From positions 1 through 64,000 of the forward strand of contig JBBQZU010000016.1 of assembly GCA_038207425.1 (NCBI GenBank): a DNA stretch of 64,000 bases. Reading direction: 5' to 3'. The position numbers and the translations under genes are program-made. This DNA comes from JBBQZU01 sp038207425. Lineage in GTDB: Bacteria; Bacteroidota; Bacteroidia; Flavobacteriales_D; Cryomorphaceae. Shown here piece by piece: positions 25,828 through 35,503 of the stretch. The notes beneath the pieces are model-generated. The model was not told the DNA's origin, ran no database searches, and saw nothing but the letters and a program-made list of their open reading frames with translations. Position 1 is the first letter of the stretch, and the number at the start of each line of letters is the position of its first letter.

Positions 25828-26190
25828 ATGTCTTTCAGTTACGCGATTAATAAAAATGGAAAATTGGCTGTTCTTACCATGTCAGGAAGATTGGTTGATA
25901 AAGTAGAAGCTGTAGAAATCAGCGTGGAAATAGAGCAGGAGCTTGAAGAAGGCACCCATCACTTTATAATCGACCTCAGTGATCTTGAATATATGAATAG
26001 CACAGGGCTCAATATTCTCATTAATCTGATGAATAAAACCCGCAACGAAGGAGGCGAAGCTATCATAGTTGGTGCTAAACCACGTATTGACGCACTTTTC
26101 AGTGTTACCAAGCTCAATTCAGTATTTAACATGATGATAACGATGGAAGAAGCCGAGGCCTACTTCCAGAATTCGACCCAGAACAAGTAA
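25828..26190 (+). CDS. STAS-domain protein (anti-sigma factor antagonist type)
   Basis: A single-domain 120-residue STAS protein. The regulatory loop reads IDLSDLEYMNSTGLNILINL, where Ser or Thr in NSTG (near residues 57-59) is at the position phosphorylated by anti-sigma kinases in SpoIIAA-like proteins. No kinase, phosphatase or sigma gene is nearby, so the partner is unknown. Its stop is directly followed by the purA ATG with no gap, so the two are probably co-translated. Confidence 0.9.
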   Translation: MSFSYAINKNGKLAVLTMSGRLVDKVEAVEISVEIEQELEEGTHHFIIDLSDLEYMNSTGLNILINLMNKTRNEGGEAIIVGAKPRIDALFSVTKLNSVFNMMITMEEAEAYFQNSTQNK

Positions 26191-27477
26191 ATGCAGAAAA
26201 AGGTTGATGTGCTTCTTGGGCTTCAGTGGGGCGACGAGGGCAAGGGTAAGATAGTGGATGTACTCACACCCCATTACGATATCATAGCGCGATTTCAAGG
26301 CGGACCAAACGCCGGGCACACGCTCATTTTCAACGGAGTGAAGCATGTGCTACATACCATTCCATCGGGCATTTTTCATCCCGAAAAAAGAAATGTCATC
26401 GGCAATGGCGTAGTCATTGATCCCATCATCTTTCAGCGTGAAACAGACGCACTCGAAAAGATGGGCGTTGACCTTATGAGCAGCCTGTTCATTTCGCGAA
26501 AAGCGCACCTTATACTCCCCACACACTGCATACTGGACTCAGCCAGCGAAGCCGAAAAAGGTATTAAGAAAATAGGCTCTACCCTAAAGGGCATAGGGCC
26601 TACTTACATGGATAAAACCGGCCGAAACGGCTTGCGCATAGGCGATCTTTTTGCCGCCGACTTCATGGACAGGTACAACCACCTGAAAAATAAGCATAAA
26701 CGCATACTCGAGCAGTTTGATTTTCAGTACGACCTGTCGGAAAAAGAAGAAGCCTGGTTCAGAGGCGTGGAGCACATCAAGAGGCTGAATGTAATAGACT
26801 CTGAGCACTACCTCAATGCCCAGCTTGCAGCCGGAAGCCGCATTCTTGCTGAAGGGGCACAGGGTAGTTTGTTGGACATTGATTTCGGGAGTTATCCTTT
26901 TGTCACATCTTCGAATACGGTAGCTGCCGGCGCATGCACGGGGCTCGGCATAGCACCCAACCGCATGGGCGAAGTAATAGGAATATTTAAAGCATACTGC
27001 ACCCGCGTGGGCAGTGGCCCATTCCCTACTGAACTCAATGATGCCACCGGCGAACTGATGCGCAAGGAAGGTCATGAATTTGGTGCAACTACAGGCCGCC
27101 CACGCCGATGCGGATGGCTCGACCTGCCCGCATTGAAATACGCCATTATGATCAATGGGGTAACGCAGCTCAACATGACCAAGGCCGATGTGCTTTCCAT
27201 ATTCGACTCCATCAAGATTTGTACACACTACCGCTACAAAGGCGAGCTTATTGACTACCTGCCCTATGATGCTGCCCTGGAAGATGTGCAACCCGTATAC
27301 AAAGACATGAAAGGCTGGAAAGAAGACCTCACCGCTTTGCACAGCGAAGAAGATTTTCCGGCTGAATTGAGTTCTTATATATCTTACCTTGAGCAGGAAC
27401 TACATACACCAATTACGATGGTATCAGTAGGGCCCGACAGAAAACAAACCATACAGCGCAAAGAGATGGTAGCCTGA
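26191..27477 (+). CDS. purA: Adenylosuccinate synthetase
   Basis: Couples IMP and aspartate with GTP hydrolysis to give adenylosuccinate, the first step to AMP. The GTP-binding start GLQWGDEGKGKIVD, the IMP-loop FQGGPNAGHT and the later GEVIGIFKAYCTRVGSGPFPTE region are diagnostic. With 428 residues it is complete. It begins immediately after the STAS stop, and its own stop is 30 nt before the chosen start of the OstA-like gene, consistent with one transcript. Confidence 0.97.
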   Translation: MQKKVDVLLGLQWGDEGKGKIVDVLTPHYDIIARFQGGPNAGHTLIFNGVKHVLHTIPSGIFHPEKRNVIGNGVVIDPIIFQRETDALEKMGVDLMSSLFISRKAHLILPTHCILDSASEAEKGIKKIGSTLKGIGPTYMDKTGRNGLRIGDLFAADFMDRYNHLKNKHKRILEQFDFQYDLSEKEEAWFRGVEHIKRLNVIDSEHYLNAQLAAGSRILAEGAQGSLLDIDFGSYPFVTSSNTVAAGACTGLGIAPNRMGEVIGIFKAYCTRVGSGPFPTELNDATGELMRKEGHEFGATTGRPRRCGWLDLPALKYAIMINGVTQLNMTKADVLSIFDSIKICTHYRYKGELIDYLPYDAALEDVQPVYKDMKGWKEDLTALHSEEDFPAELSSYISYLEQELHTPITMVSVGPDRKQTIQRKEMVA

Positions 27478-27507
27478 TTGCGGCACCGCTTTTGCTCAGC
27501 CCGGCCT

Positions 27508-29118
27508 ATGCAAATTACCAATACCATGCGGCGAGCTGCTTACACCATCACATCATTCATGCTCTTCATCACAGCGCATGCACAGGAGCGCAATACCATA
27601 GAATTACTCGGAGCAAAAGACCTCAAATACGATAAGCGCATGGGCATAGATGCCCAACGCCTTATTGGCGATGTACGCCTCAGGCATAAAGGAGCCCTGA
27701 TGTGGTGTGATAGCGCCTACCTGTACAATGCAACCAACAGCCTCGACGCATTCGGCCATGTAAGAATACTACAAGGCGATACCCTCGATCTGCGCAGCGA
27801 TAAGCTCTATTATGACGGCAACACGCAATTTGTGAAAGTGCGCGAAAATGTAGTGCTGAATGACGGCAATATGAACCTTACCACCAACCATCTCGATTTT
27901 GACAGGCGAACAGGGCAGGCAGTTTATTACGGCGGCGGAACCATTACTTCTACCGCCAATAGCAATGTGTTGATAAGCGATGAAGGCCGTTATAACTCTG
28001 ACATTAAGTACTTCTACTTCCGTAAAAAAGTGAAGCTCACCAACCCAAAGTACCGCGTGGAAACCGATACGCTGAACTACGACAACTTCCGTGAAATAGC
28101 CTACTTTCTCGGGCCTACTTACATATACTCCGAAGAGAATACCATTTACTGCGAAAACGGTTGGTATGACACCCGAAAGGATGTGTCGCAGTTTAACGAA
28201 AATGCATGGATTGATAACGGAAAGCAAATACTGCGCGGCGACAGCCTCTTCTACAATCGCACTGGCGGTATTGGCAAAGGGTACCGCAACGTGTCTGTAT
28301 TCGACAGAGATGCTAACTATATCATTAAAGGCCAAAAAGGCATTTTGTACGAGCTTACCAGCAAATCAGTAATGACCGGCAAAGCGCACCTTATACAGTA
28401 TGATAAAACTGACTCGCTGTACCTCGCAGCCGATACACTCTTTGCTATGGGCGACACCCTTTCGGGAAAAAGGGTACTTGCCTATCCAAATGTGCGCTTT
28501 TTCAGAACCGACCTGCAAGGTGTAGCCGACTCACTTGTGTACGCCAGGACGGACAGTATGATCTATATGTACCAAAAACCCGTGGTATGGAGTGATAACC
28601 TTCAAATAACAGGCGATACCATGGAAATTGCCACTCGCAATAACCGCATGCACAAGCTCTATGTTTTTCAAAATGCGTTTATGGTCGATCGGCTGGATAG
28701 TACAAAATACCATCAGATAAAAGGCAGACAACTTACCGGCTACTTCAAGGACAACGAACTTTACAAAGCCCAGATTGACGGTAACGGGGAGTCGCTCTAC
28801 TACGCCGAAGAAGAAACCAAGCCTGCAACAGGCGATACGCTCGCATTGACGGTTAAAAATATGATGGGAGTAAACATCTCCATTTGCAGCAGCATTGCCA
28901 TTTACATGCATGAAAGAAAAGTGCAGACCATCCGCTTTCTCGTGAAACCCCAGGGCCGCTTTGTACCCCTCTTTATGCTCAAGCCTGAAGATGCCTTTTT
29001 TAAAGGATTTATATGGTATCAAGACCTTCGCCCTATGGATAAGGATGATATATTCCGTAGGTTCGGGCCGGAAGAGATTTACCCGATTCGCACCCCTGAA
29101 CCGCTTTTCATTGAGTGA
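27508..29118 (+). CDS. OstA-like secreted protein (LptA/LptD N-domain type)
   Basis: A 536-residue exported protein built largely from repeated beta-strand OstA/LptA-type units (for example LIGDVRLRHKGALMWCDSAYLY and FGHVRILQGDTLDLRSDKLYYDG), the fold that shields lipid A during LPS transport. The ATG at 27508 or 27526 gives a signal peptide ending near FITAHAQ; the upstream TTG does not improve it. Bacteroidota commonly carry this protein next to lptD, an amidase and mlaD, as here. A role in LPS transport is likely by domain and context, but unproven. Confidence 0.82.
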   Translation: MQITNTMRRAAYTITSFMLFITAHAQERNTIELLGAKDLKYDKRMGIDAQRLIGDVRLRHKGALMWCDSAYLYNATNSLDAFGHVRILQGDTLDLRSDKLYYDGNTQFVKVRENVVLNDGNMNLTTNHLDFDRRTGQAVYYGGGTITSTANSNVLISDEGRYNSDIKYFYFRKKVKLTNPKYRVETDTLNYDNFREIAYFLGPTYIYSEENTIYCENGWYDTRKDVSQFNENAWIDNGKQILRGDSLFYNRTGGIGKGYRNVSVFDRDANYIIKGQKGILYELTSKSVMTGKAHLIQYDKTDSLYLAADTLFAMGDTLSGKRVLAYPNVRFFRTDLQGVADSLVYARTDSMIYMYQKPVVWSDNLQITGDTMEIATRNNRMHKLYVFQNAFMVDRLDSTKYHQIKGRQLTGYFKDNELYKAQIDGNGESLYYAEEETKPATGDTLALTVKNMMGVNISICSSIAIYMHERKVQTIRFLVKPQGRFVPLFMLKPEDAFFKGFIWYQDLRPMDKDDIFRRFGPEEIYPIRTPEPLFIE

Positions 29119-29142
29119 ATGGAATATTGGAAAAGCAAGCGA

Positions 29143-31875
29143 TCAGAAGAAGAAATTTTCTCCCTGACCCAGGTTGCGGTTCATTTCCAGCTTAAGATCC
29201 TTCAGCATGGACGATTTGATAAACAGTGCAAGGTTGAAGCTTTTCCTTTCGCCGAAAGGCACCACGCGTGCATTGAACTCCCAGCAATTTAAATCTACCA
29301 CAAAAAAGAGCGTGGTAGGGGTAAGCATTTTGGTTTCAAAATCATAACCCGAATTGAAACTCACTTTGACCTTCTTCATAAATTCCAGGGTACCATTTAC
29401 CTGAAGGCTCTGCCTTATTTCAAAACTTTCCTGAATGCCAAAACCTTCAGGAAGCATGATGCTCTCGCGCATGCGGCGGGCATCAAGTGAGTACCCGAAA
29501 TTGATACTCCAGGGTATTTCAAAAACACGTACTATACTCTTTGCAGGTTCCGCAGGAAGCGGCTCCCCCGAACCGTCCTTGCCTTCCACTACTGCCTCTT
29601 CGCTGGCAGCTCTTCCGCCTTTGAACATTTTATTGTTGAGCCCATTGGCGTTTATGGCCACATTGCCCGTTTCGAATGAGGCCAACTTGCCCGAATTGCC
29701 AAAGTAAAACCGATCGACCTTGCGGATATTGGCTGCTGTGCCGGTGGCATTTGGCTCCGCCACAAAAGAGTATGGCTCGAAGAGTGCGCGCGCGTTGATG
29801 TTAGCGTATTTGGTAAGCTTGGTGCGTCCGTTAATATTGATGGGAGCAAGTTGCAGCGAATCGGCTGCAAAATTATAACTGGTGCCTCCGGTAAGGTTTT
29901 CAATAAGCGGCACCTTCATAAACTTGCTGGCTGTATCGTTGCGTGAAAGCATTTTCGCTTCCACGTTATTGACCAGAGTAAATGAGAGAGAACTCGCCTG
30001 GCCCGAAGGTGGTCCTCCAAAAACAGCGCCGTCATAGGGCGAGTAACTACCCAAAGTACCATTTGGGCCATAAAATCCAAATACGCGCGCATCAAAATCA
30101 GGACGGGCCGAGTAGCTCACCGATGGTGTGAGCGTATGGCGTATGGCTTTGATACGCCCTGTTCTGAATGTGTACATTCCAAAAACTTTGGTAGTGGCCG
30201 ACACAGAAAGATTCCAATCATTATTGCGGTCGAATCCGGAAATGGTATCGGGTACAAAGCCCTGTATATTATCATCGAAAGTGCGGCTTATGGTGGAGAA
30301 ATACCAGCGCTCATTGTAAGAAAAGCTCGGGTTTATACTTACCGGCCCTGTTTTGAGCGAGGTGGTAAGTGTAGCACCGTGGCGTACACCATTGCGGAAA
30401 TTATTACGCAGGTTGTCCCAGTTATTCAGCGCCAGCTCACTCTCATTGGCCATAAGCCTGTTTTGGAAAGCACTGGAGTAAGTAAGGCCAATTTTCTCAT
30501 AGGCGCGCTGCTTGGGATTATCATTAATCAAGCCATCGAGCGGGAAGGTACGTGCGCGGTTGACGGCAAGCTCGGGAAGTATAAAATTGTATACTGCTTC
30601 CGGATTGGTGGTAGAGCCTATATTGGTGTTTTGATCATGGCCTGCATTGATGTTGAAACTCCATGGCGAGTCGTAAAACCGCTGCTGGTAGCGGATGCTG
30701 CTGCGGAAAGTATTCGAAAGGAAATCGTTTTGGGTTGAGTTCAGGTTATTTCTGTAAATGTTGGAGCTACCCGCATTCAGTTCGGCTGAGAAGTTGGAGT
30801 TGGGCTTGGCTTTGATATCTTGTGTATGCCGCCAACCCACATTAAAACTGCTTTCCTGGCTGTAATTAAACAATTCCTTATCGCCTTGCTTACGGACAAA
30901 ATACTGAAGATTCAAATTGCCCTGATACTTATAGCGGCGGTTGTAGTTGGTAAGATTATTCAACCCCCAGCTACCCCGTGAGTATACATCAGCCAGGATT
31001 TTATTGTCAATGTATTCGTTTATGGGGGCATAAAACCCGAAGTTATTGAGAAAGTAGCCTTGCTGCTGCCCATTGCCATAACTCGGTATTAAGATTCCGG
31101 CTTGTTTCTTTTCCGTATTCGGGAAAAAACCGAAGGGAAATGCAAGTGGTGTGGGAATGTTTCTGAGTGTGAGATAACCCGGCCCGGTTACAATCTTGTC
31201 ATTTTTAATAAGCTTCATCCTTCCCACCTTTATGCGGGTATGCGCATTAGGGTCGGCACATGGGCAAAACTCACCTTTGCGCACGTAGATTATATCACCG
31301 CCCTCCACGATTTTCACTTCCCTTCCGGTGAGCGTACCCTCTATCACTTCGGTAAATACTTTTCGCACATACGCCTTCTTCGACTTAAAATTATATTGCA
31401 TATCGAACCCATCAAACTCATTGGGGCCATCTTTAAAATGGGGCAAGCCGCTCCACACACCGGCACTATCCTGCACGCCAGCCGCGGTTACGGTATAGGA
31501 GCCAAAGTCGTACTCGATATAGGCGGCTTGCAGGGTAATGGTTCCGTAGGTTACCATAGCATCGCCGTAGAGATATACCTTTTTGTTTATCACGTCGTTG
31601 TCTATTGAGTCGCGCGCGTCATATACTATCTCGGTAGCTATTGGCGATTTGTATTGAGGGCCTTTCGGTAAAGTATCGGTGGCAATGGTGTCGGCTTCCA
31701 TCACAACCAATGGCTGGAGGAGAGTATCGGCGGCAGCTTTTTCCGGCAAGGTTTGTGCAAGCACCGGCACGGCGTTTATGAACACCAATACAAGGATAAA
31801 ACACCCAAATAGTGTTGTACAAGCTGGGCGCTTATGTTTAATTTTACTGATTGCCAGATAAAGATTAAAGTCCAA
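29143..31875 (-). CDS. lptD: LPS-assembly outer membrane protein LptD
   Basis: Outer membrane beta-barrel that inserts LPS in the outer leaflet. An N-terminal signal-like segment (FGCFILVLVFINAVPVLAQ) is followed by an OstA-type periplasmic domain (about 70-230) and a long barrel with many aromatic-terminated strands. A CPCADPN segment lies near residue 205. The 910 residues fit Bacteroidota LptD. The start is uncertain: no ATG occurs near the signal peptide. The furthest start is TTG at 31875, which overlaps a TAGTTTTG -7-like element, so a start slightly downstream is possible. It converges on the OstA-like gene with a 24-bp gap and diverges from amiC. Confidence 0.9.
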   Translation of the reverse strand: MDFNLYLAISKIKHKRPACTTLFGCFILVLVFINAVPVLAQTLPEKAAADTLLQPLVVMEADTIATDTLPKGPQYKSPIATEIVYDARDSIDNDVINKKVYLYGDAMVTYGTITLQAAYIEYDFGSYTVTAAGVQDSAGVWSGLPHFKDGPNEFDGFDMQYNFKSKKAYVRKVFTEVIEGTLTGREVKIVEGGDIIYVRKGEFCPCADPNAHTRIKVGRMKLIKNDKIVTGPGYLTLRNIPTPLAFPFGFFPNTEKKQAGILIPSYGNGQQQGYFLNNFGFYAPINEYIDNKILADVYSRGSWGLNNLTNYNRRYKYQGNLNLQYFVRKQGDKELFNYSQESSFNVGWRHTQDIKAKPNSNFSAELNAGSSNIYRNNLNSTQNDFLSNTFRSSIRYQQRFYDSPWSFNINAGHDQNTNIGSTTNPEAVYNFILPELAVNRARTFPLDGLINDNPKQRAYEKIGLTYSSAFQNRLMANESELALNNWDNLRNNFRNGVRHGATLTTSLKTGPVSINPSFSYNERWYFSTISRTFDDNIQGFVPDTISGFDRNNDWNLSVSATTKVFGMYTFRTGRIKAIRHTLTPSVSYSARPDFDARVFGFYGPNGTLGSYSPYDGAVFGGPPSGQASSLSFTLVNNVEAKMLSRNDTASKFMKVPLIENLTGGTSYNFAADSLQLAPININGRTKLTKYANINARALFEPYSFVAEPNATGTAANIRKVDRFYFGNSGKLASFETGNVAINANGLNNKMFKGGRAASEEAVVEGKDGSGEPLPAEPAKSIVRVFEIPWSINFGYSLDARRMRESIMLPEGFGIQESFEIRQSLQVNGTLEFMKKVKVSFNSGYDFETKMLTPTTLFFVVDLNCWEFNARVVPFGERKSFNLALFIKSSMLKDLKLEMNRNLGQGENFFF

Positions 31876-31880
31876 AACTA
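31873..31880 (-). promoter_or_regulatory. -7-like element overlapping the apparent lptD start
   Basis: The minus strand reads TAGTTTTG, an exact TAnnTTTG match. Its last three bases are the TTG that would serve as the most upstream lptD start. If it is the promoter, translation must begin further downstream at another non-ATG codon, because no ATG occurs there. Confidence 0.35.
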
Positions 31881-31900
31881 AGTAATTAGCAAGGGAAACA

Positions 31901-33133
31901 ATGGGCGCAAAGATGCATTATATCAAAACAACAAATTGGCGCTTGTGGGCGCTTTTCATTGTAGCAATAGCTACAGGGCTGCTCGTGCTTACATCAACCA
32001 TGCCAAAAACAGGCGCTGCAAAGGGAAAAATGCGCGTGGTAATTGATGCCGGACACGGTGGTAAGGACCCCGGAAATCTGGGTACAGGCAGATATAAAGT
32101 AACCGAAAAAACAGTTGCACTCAACGTGGCAAAGCAGGTAGGCGACTATATAAAAAATGCCTACCCCGATGTAGAAGTGCTTTATACCCGCGATACCGAT
32201 GTATTTGTGCCACTGCACGAGCGCACCAAATTTGCCAATTCCAAAAACGCTGATTTATTCATTTCCATCCATTGCGATGCCTTTACCCGGGAGAGCGCCA
32301 AAGGCTGTGGCTCGTACGTAATGGGTGCGGCAAAAACCGATGCCAACCTGCGCATGGCGCAGCGCGAGAATCAATCAATACTGCTTGAGGACGACCGCGA
32401 TAAAAATTACGGCGACTTTGACCCAAATTCACCCGAAGGGCTTATAGAGCTTAGCTTACGCCAAAATGCACATATACATCAGAGCCTTAAATTTGCGAAA
32501 AAGGTACAGGACCAAATGCGCACCCGCTTGGGCCGTGAGGACAGGGGAGTGAAGCAGGCACCTTTTTGGGTTATATCATTCACCACCATGCCGAGTATCC
32601 TTATCGAATTGGGCTTCCTCACGAATAAAGAAGAAGAAGAATTTTTGGTAGGCACCCAGGGACAGGAATACATCAGCTCGGCGATATACCGCGCATTTAA
32701 AGAGTACAAAACAGAGCTTGAAAACATTGAATCAACTCTTAACTCTACCGGCAAACCGACTGAAAGCAAACCCGCAACGACCAAACCGGCCACTCCGGGC
32801 GAACCTGCAAAAACCATTGCAGCCCCCGTTGCCACAGGCAAAAATGGCGTGGTATTCAAAGTACAGCTTCTCTCATCATCCAAACAGCTTGAATTGAAGC
32901 CCGAAAATTTTGACGGACTTGATAACGTAGAAGAATACCGAGATAACGAAATGTATAAATATCTTTGGGGCGCGGCCGATGATTATGAAGCCGCAAAAAA
33001 CTTGCAGAAAACCGTGCGCAACACAGGATACAAAGGAGCGTTTGTGGTAGCATTCGATGCTGATAAAAAGCGAATTCCACTTGATGAAGCCATTAAAAAA
33101 TCTGCCGCAGCAACGCAACAGACTACACCGTGA
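31901..33133 (+). CDS. N-acetylmuramoyl-L-alanine amidase (Amidase_3) with SPOR-like C-terminus
   Basis: Cleaves peptide stems from peptidoglycan, usually during cell separation. After a membrane anchor or signal (about residues 12-30), the zinc amidase domain shows VIDAGHGGKDPG near 46-57, FISIHCDA near 120, and the catalytic SILIELGFLTN near 231. A Thr/Pro/Lys-rich linker (about 285-315) leads to a C-terminal region with SPOR-like character (VVFKVQLLSSSKQLE). The 410-residue length is normal. It starts 25 bp from lptD on the other strand and overlaps mlaD by 4 nt. Confidence 0.92.
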   Translation: MGAKMHYIKTTNWRLWALFIVAIATGLLVLTSTMPKTGAAKGKMRVVIDAGHGGKDPGNLGTGRYKVTEKTVALNVAKQVGDYIKNAYPDVEVLYTRDTDVFVPLHERTKFANSKNADLFISIHCDAFTRESAKGCGSYVMGAAKTDANLRMAQRENQSILLEDDRDKNYGDFDPNSPEGLIELSLRQNAHIHQSLKFAKKVQDQMRTRLGREDRGVKQAPFWVISFTTMPSILIELGFLTNKEEEEFLVGTQGQEYISSAIYRAFKEYKTELENIESTLNSTGKPTESKPATTKPATPGEPAKTIAAPVATGKNGVVFKVQLLSSSKQLELKPENFDGLDNVEEYRDNEMYKYLWGAADDYEAAKNLQKTVRNTGYKGAFVVAFDADKKRIPLDEAIKKSAAATQQTTP

Positions 33134-34152
33134 AAATCCGTAAGGAAACCAAAATAGGTATTGTAGTAGTAGCAGCCATTTTGCTGCTCTATATCGGAGT
33201 CAACTTTCTGAAAGGCGTGCATGTATTCAATAAGCCCGTGGTGCACTATGGCATTTACGAAAGGGTAAACGGCCTGCAGGCATCAAACCCGGTAGTAGTG
33301 AAAGGGTATAAAATTGGCCAGGTGCGCTCAGTAGATTTGATAGATGGAGGCCGAGGCGGGCTTCTGGTTACCATGACCATTTATGAAGAGGTAGAAATAC
33401 CCAAAGATTCGCGTGCATCGCTCAAAAGTGCCGACTTGCTGGGCAGTATGCAGATTGATATAAAGCTGGGCCAAAGTGCTATCATGGCACAGAGCGGCGA
33501 TACCCTTACCCCATCAGTAGAAGGCGACCTGGTTGACGAAGTAAATGCGCAGCTTCGCCCCATAAAATTGAAAGCAGAAAGTTTAATTTCATCTGTTGAC
33601 TCGGTGATAAAAGTTATTGAAGTGATTCTTAACCCCCAATCACAACAAAACCTAATTGAAAGCTTCAATGGAATAAACAACGCCATAGCCAGCCTGGAGC
33701 GCACCGCTTTCAGAATTGACGATATGGTGAAAGAAGAAAAGGACCGTTTAAGCTCCATCCTTAAAAATATTGACAATATAACCAGGGTGATGAGCGAAAA
33801 CAGTGCAAATCTTACCCAAATACTTGAAAATTTCTCGGCCATTAGCGACAACCTCGCTAAAGCCGATATAGCGCGCACCATTAACTCGGCAAATGAGGCC
33901 TTGAGCGAAATGAAAACGGTGGTAGACAAAATAAACAGCGGTGAAGGATCGCTCGGGCTTCTGATAAAAGACGATAAGCTCTATAAAAATCTCGCCAGTG
34001 CATCTGACAATCTCGACCTGCTCATGGAAGATATGAGGGTAAATCCGAACAGATACATACAATTATCTGTTTTCGGTAAGAAGACTAAAAAAGTGGAACT
34101 CTCGAAAAGCGAAATGGAGCAACTCAAAGAATACATCAACTCAGGAAAATAA
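33130..34152 (+). CDS. MlaD/MCE-family lipid transport protein
   Basis: Periplasmic substrate-binding component type of phospholipid or sterol transport systems. One N-terminal helix (IGIVVVAAILLLYIGVNFLKG, about 8-28) precedes an MCE domain (about 37-110, VNGLQASNPVVVKGYKIGQV). A long helical tail with regular Asn/Ile/Leu spacing follows (about 150-300). It starts with GTG, overlapping the amidase stop. No MlaE or MlaF gene is adjacent, so partners lie elsewhere. The gene order amidase then mlaD is frequent in Bacteroidota. Confidence 0.88.
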   Translation: MKIRKETKIGIVVVAAILLLYIGVNFLKGVHVFNKPVVHYGIYERVNGLQASNPVVVKGYKIGQVRSVDLIDGGRGGLLVTMTIYEEVEIPKDSRASLKSADLLGSMQIDIKLGQSAIMAQSGDTLTPSVEGDLVDEVNAQLRPIKLKAESLISSVDSVIKVIEVILNPQSQQNLIESFNGINNAIASLERTAFRIDDMVKEEKDRLSSILKNIDNITRVMSENSANLTQILENFSAISDNLAKADIARTINSANEALSEMKTVVDKINSGEGSLGLLIKDDKLYKNLASASDNLDLLMEDMRVNPNRYIQLSVFGKKTKKVELSKSEMEQLKEYINSGK

Positions 34153-34158
34153 GCTGCT

Positions 34159-35484
34159 ATGGGTTTACCAAACATTATATTCCTCATTATACTCATCGCA
34201 GCAGGGGGAGCCTTTGCCTGGCAGGTGCGCAAGATAAGACGCAATATTATGCTGGGGCGAAAAACCGAGCGCAATGACCGCCCCGGCGAGCGCCTGTCAG
34301 TAATGGCAAGAGTAGCACTGGGCCAGTCAAAAATGGTGGTACGTCCACTGGCCGGGGTGATGCACATCTTCATCTACGTAGGCTTTGTGATAATAAATAT
34401 TGAAGTGCTCGAAATCGTTATAGACGGGGTATTCGGCACACACAGGATTTTTGCTCCACTCGGTGGATTTTATGATTTTCTCATAGGCAGTTTTGAAATA
34501 CTTGCATTGCTGGTATTTGTGGCCTGTGTGGTATTTCTGGCAAGGCGAAACGTAGCCAATATACGCCGCTTCAGAATGCCCGAGCTCAAAGGCTGGCCTA
34601 AGAATGATGCCAATATTATCCTTATTGTAGAGATCGTTCTCATGGGAGCATTTCTCACCATGAACGCTACCGACTACCTCCTGCAGCAACGCGGCGACCC
34701 TTACTATCAGGTGGCGGGTTCATATCCCGTAAGCAGCCTTATCGCTCCCCTCTTCAACGAACTTACCAACGACGGTCTCATAGCAGTAGAGCGCAGCATG
34801 TGGTGGCTACACATTATCGGCATTCTTCTCTTTCTCAATTACCTGCCTAAGTCAAAGCATTTCCATATTATACTCTCCTTCCCCAACGTGTATTACAGCA
34901 ACCTGAACGCAAAAGGGCAGATGAGCAATATGGACCGCGTGACGCAGGAAGTAAAGCTTATGATGGATCCCGACGCCGATCCATACGCTGCGCTACCTGC
35001 TGGAAATGAAGAAACCATGCCCGAAAAATTCGGCGCCCGCGACGTGACCGACCTCACCTGGAAAAACCTGATGGATGCCTACTCCTGCACAGAATGCGGC
35101 CGTTGCACAGCAGAGTGTCCGGCAAGCATTACAGGAAAAAAGCTCTCACCGCGAAAAATCATGATGGATACCCGCGACCGTCTCGAAGAAGTAGGCCGGA
35201 ATATAGACAAGCACGGCCCCGCTCACGACGATGGAAAGTCATTGCTACGCGACTATATAAGCGAAGAAGAACTCTGGGCTTGTACCACCTGCAACGCCTG
35301 CGTAGAAGCCTGCCCTGTGAATATCAGTCCGCTCGAAATCATAGTGGATCTGCGCCGCTACCTCGTAATGGAAGAATCAAAGTCGCCCACAGAACTTACA
35401 GGCATGTACAACAATATTGAAAACAACGGCGCCCCTTGGGCATTTGCACAGGCCGACCGCCTGAAATGGGCCGACGAAGTATAA
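34159..35484 (+). CDS. Membrane-anchored [4Fe-4S] dicluster oxidoreductase subunit
   Basis: The N-terminal part has five or so membrane helices (for example PNIIFLIILIAAGGAFAW, VFVACVVFLARR and LHIIGILLFLNYL), resembling nitrate reductase gamma/HdrE-type cytochrome b subunits. The C-terminal part carries two cluster motifs, CTECGRCTAECP near residue 313 and CTTCNACVEACP near 375. This HdrED-like fusion usually passes electrons between the quinone pool and soluble flavoproteins. It is followed after 19 nt by a CCG-domain protein that probably completes the complex. The natural electron donor cannot be told. Confidence 0.85.
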   Translation: MGLPNIIFLIILIAAGGAFAWQVRKIRRNIMLGRKTERNDRPGERLSVMARVALGQSKMVVRPLAGVMHIFIYVGFVIINIEVLEIVIDGVFGTHRIFAPLGGFYDFLIGSFEILALLVFVACVVFLARRNVANIRRFRMPELKGWPKNDANIILIVEIVLMGAFLTMNATDYLLQQRGDPYYQVAGSYPVSSLIAPLFNELTNDGLIAVERSMWWLHIIGILLFLNYLPKSKHFHIILSFPNVYYSNLNAKGQMSNMDRVTQEVKLMMDPDADPYAALPAGNEETMPEKFGARDVTDLTWKNLMDAYSCTECGRCTAECPASITGKKLSPRKIMMDTRDRLEEVGRNIDKHGPAHDDGKSLLRDYISEEELWACTTCNACVEACPVNISPLEIIVDLRRYLVMEESKSPTELTGMYNNIENNGAPWAFAQADRLKWADEV

Positions 35485-35503
35485 CCACACAAGAACATTT
35501 GCC

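Noticed and set aside
26584..27342. 252-residue minus-strand frame
   Set aside because: Antisense shadow of purA, whose motifs are complete.
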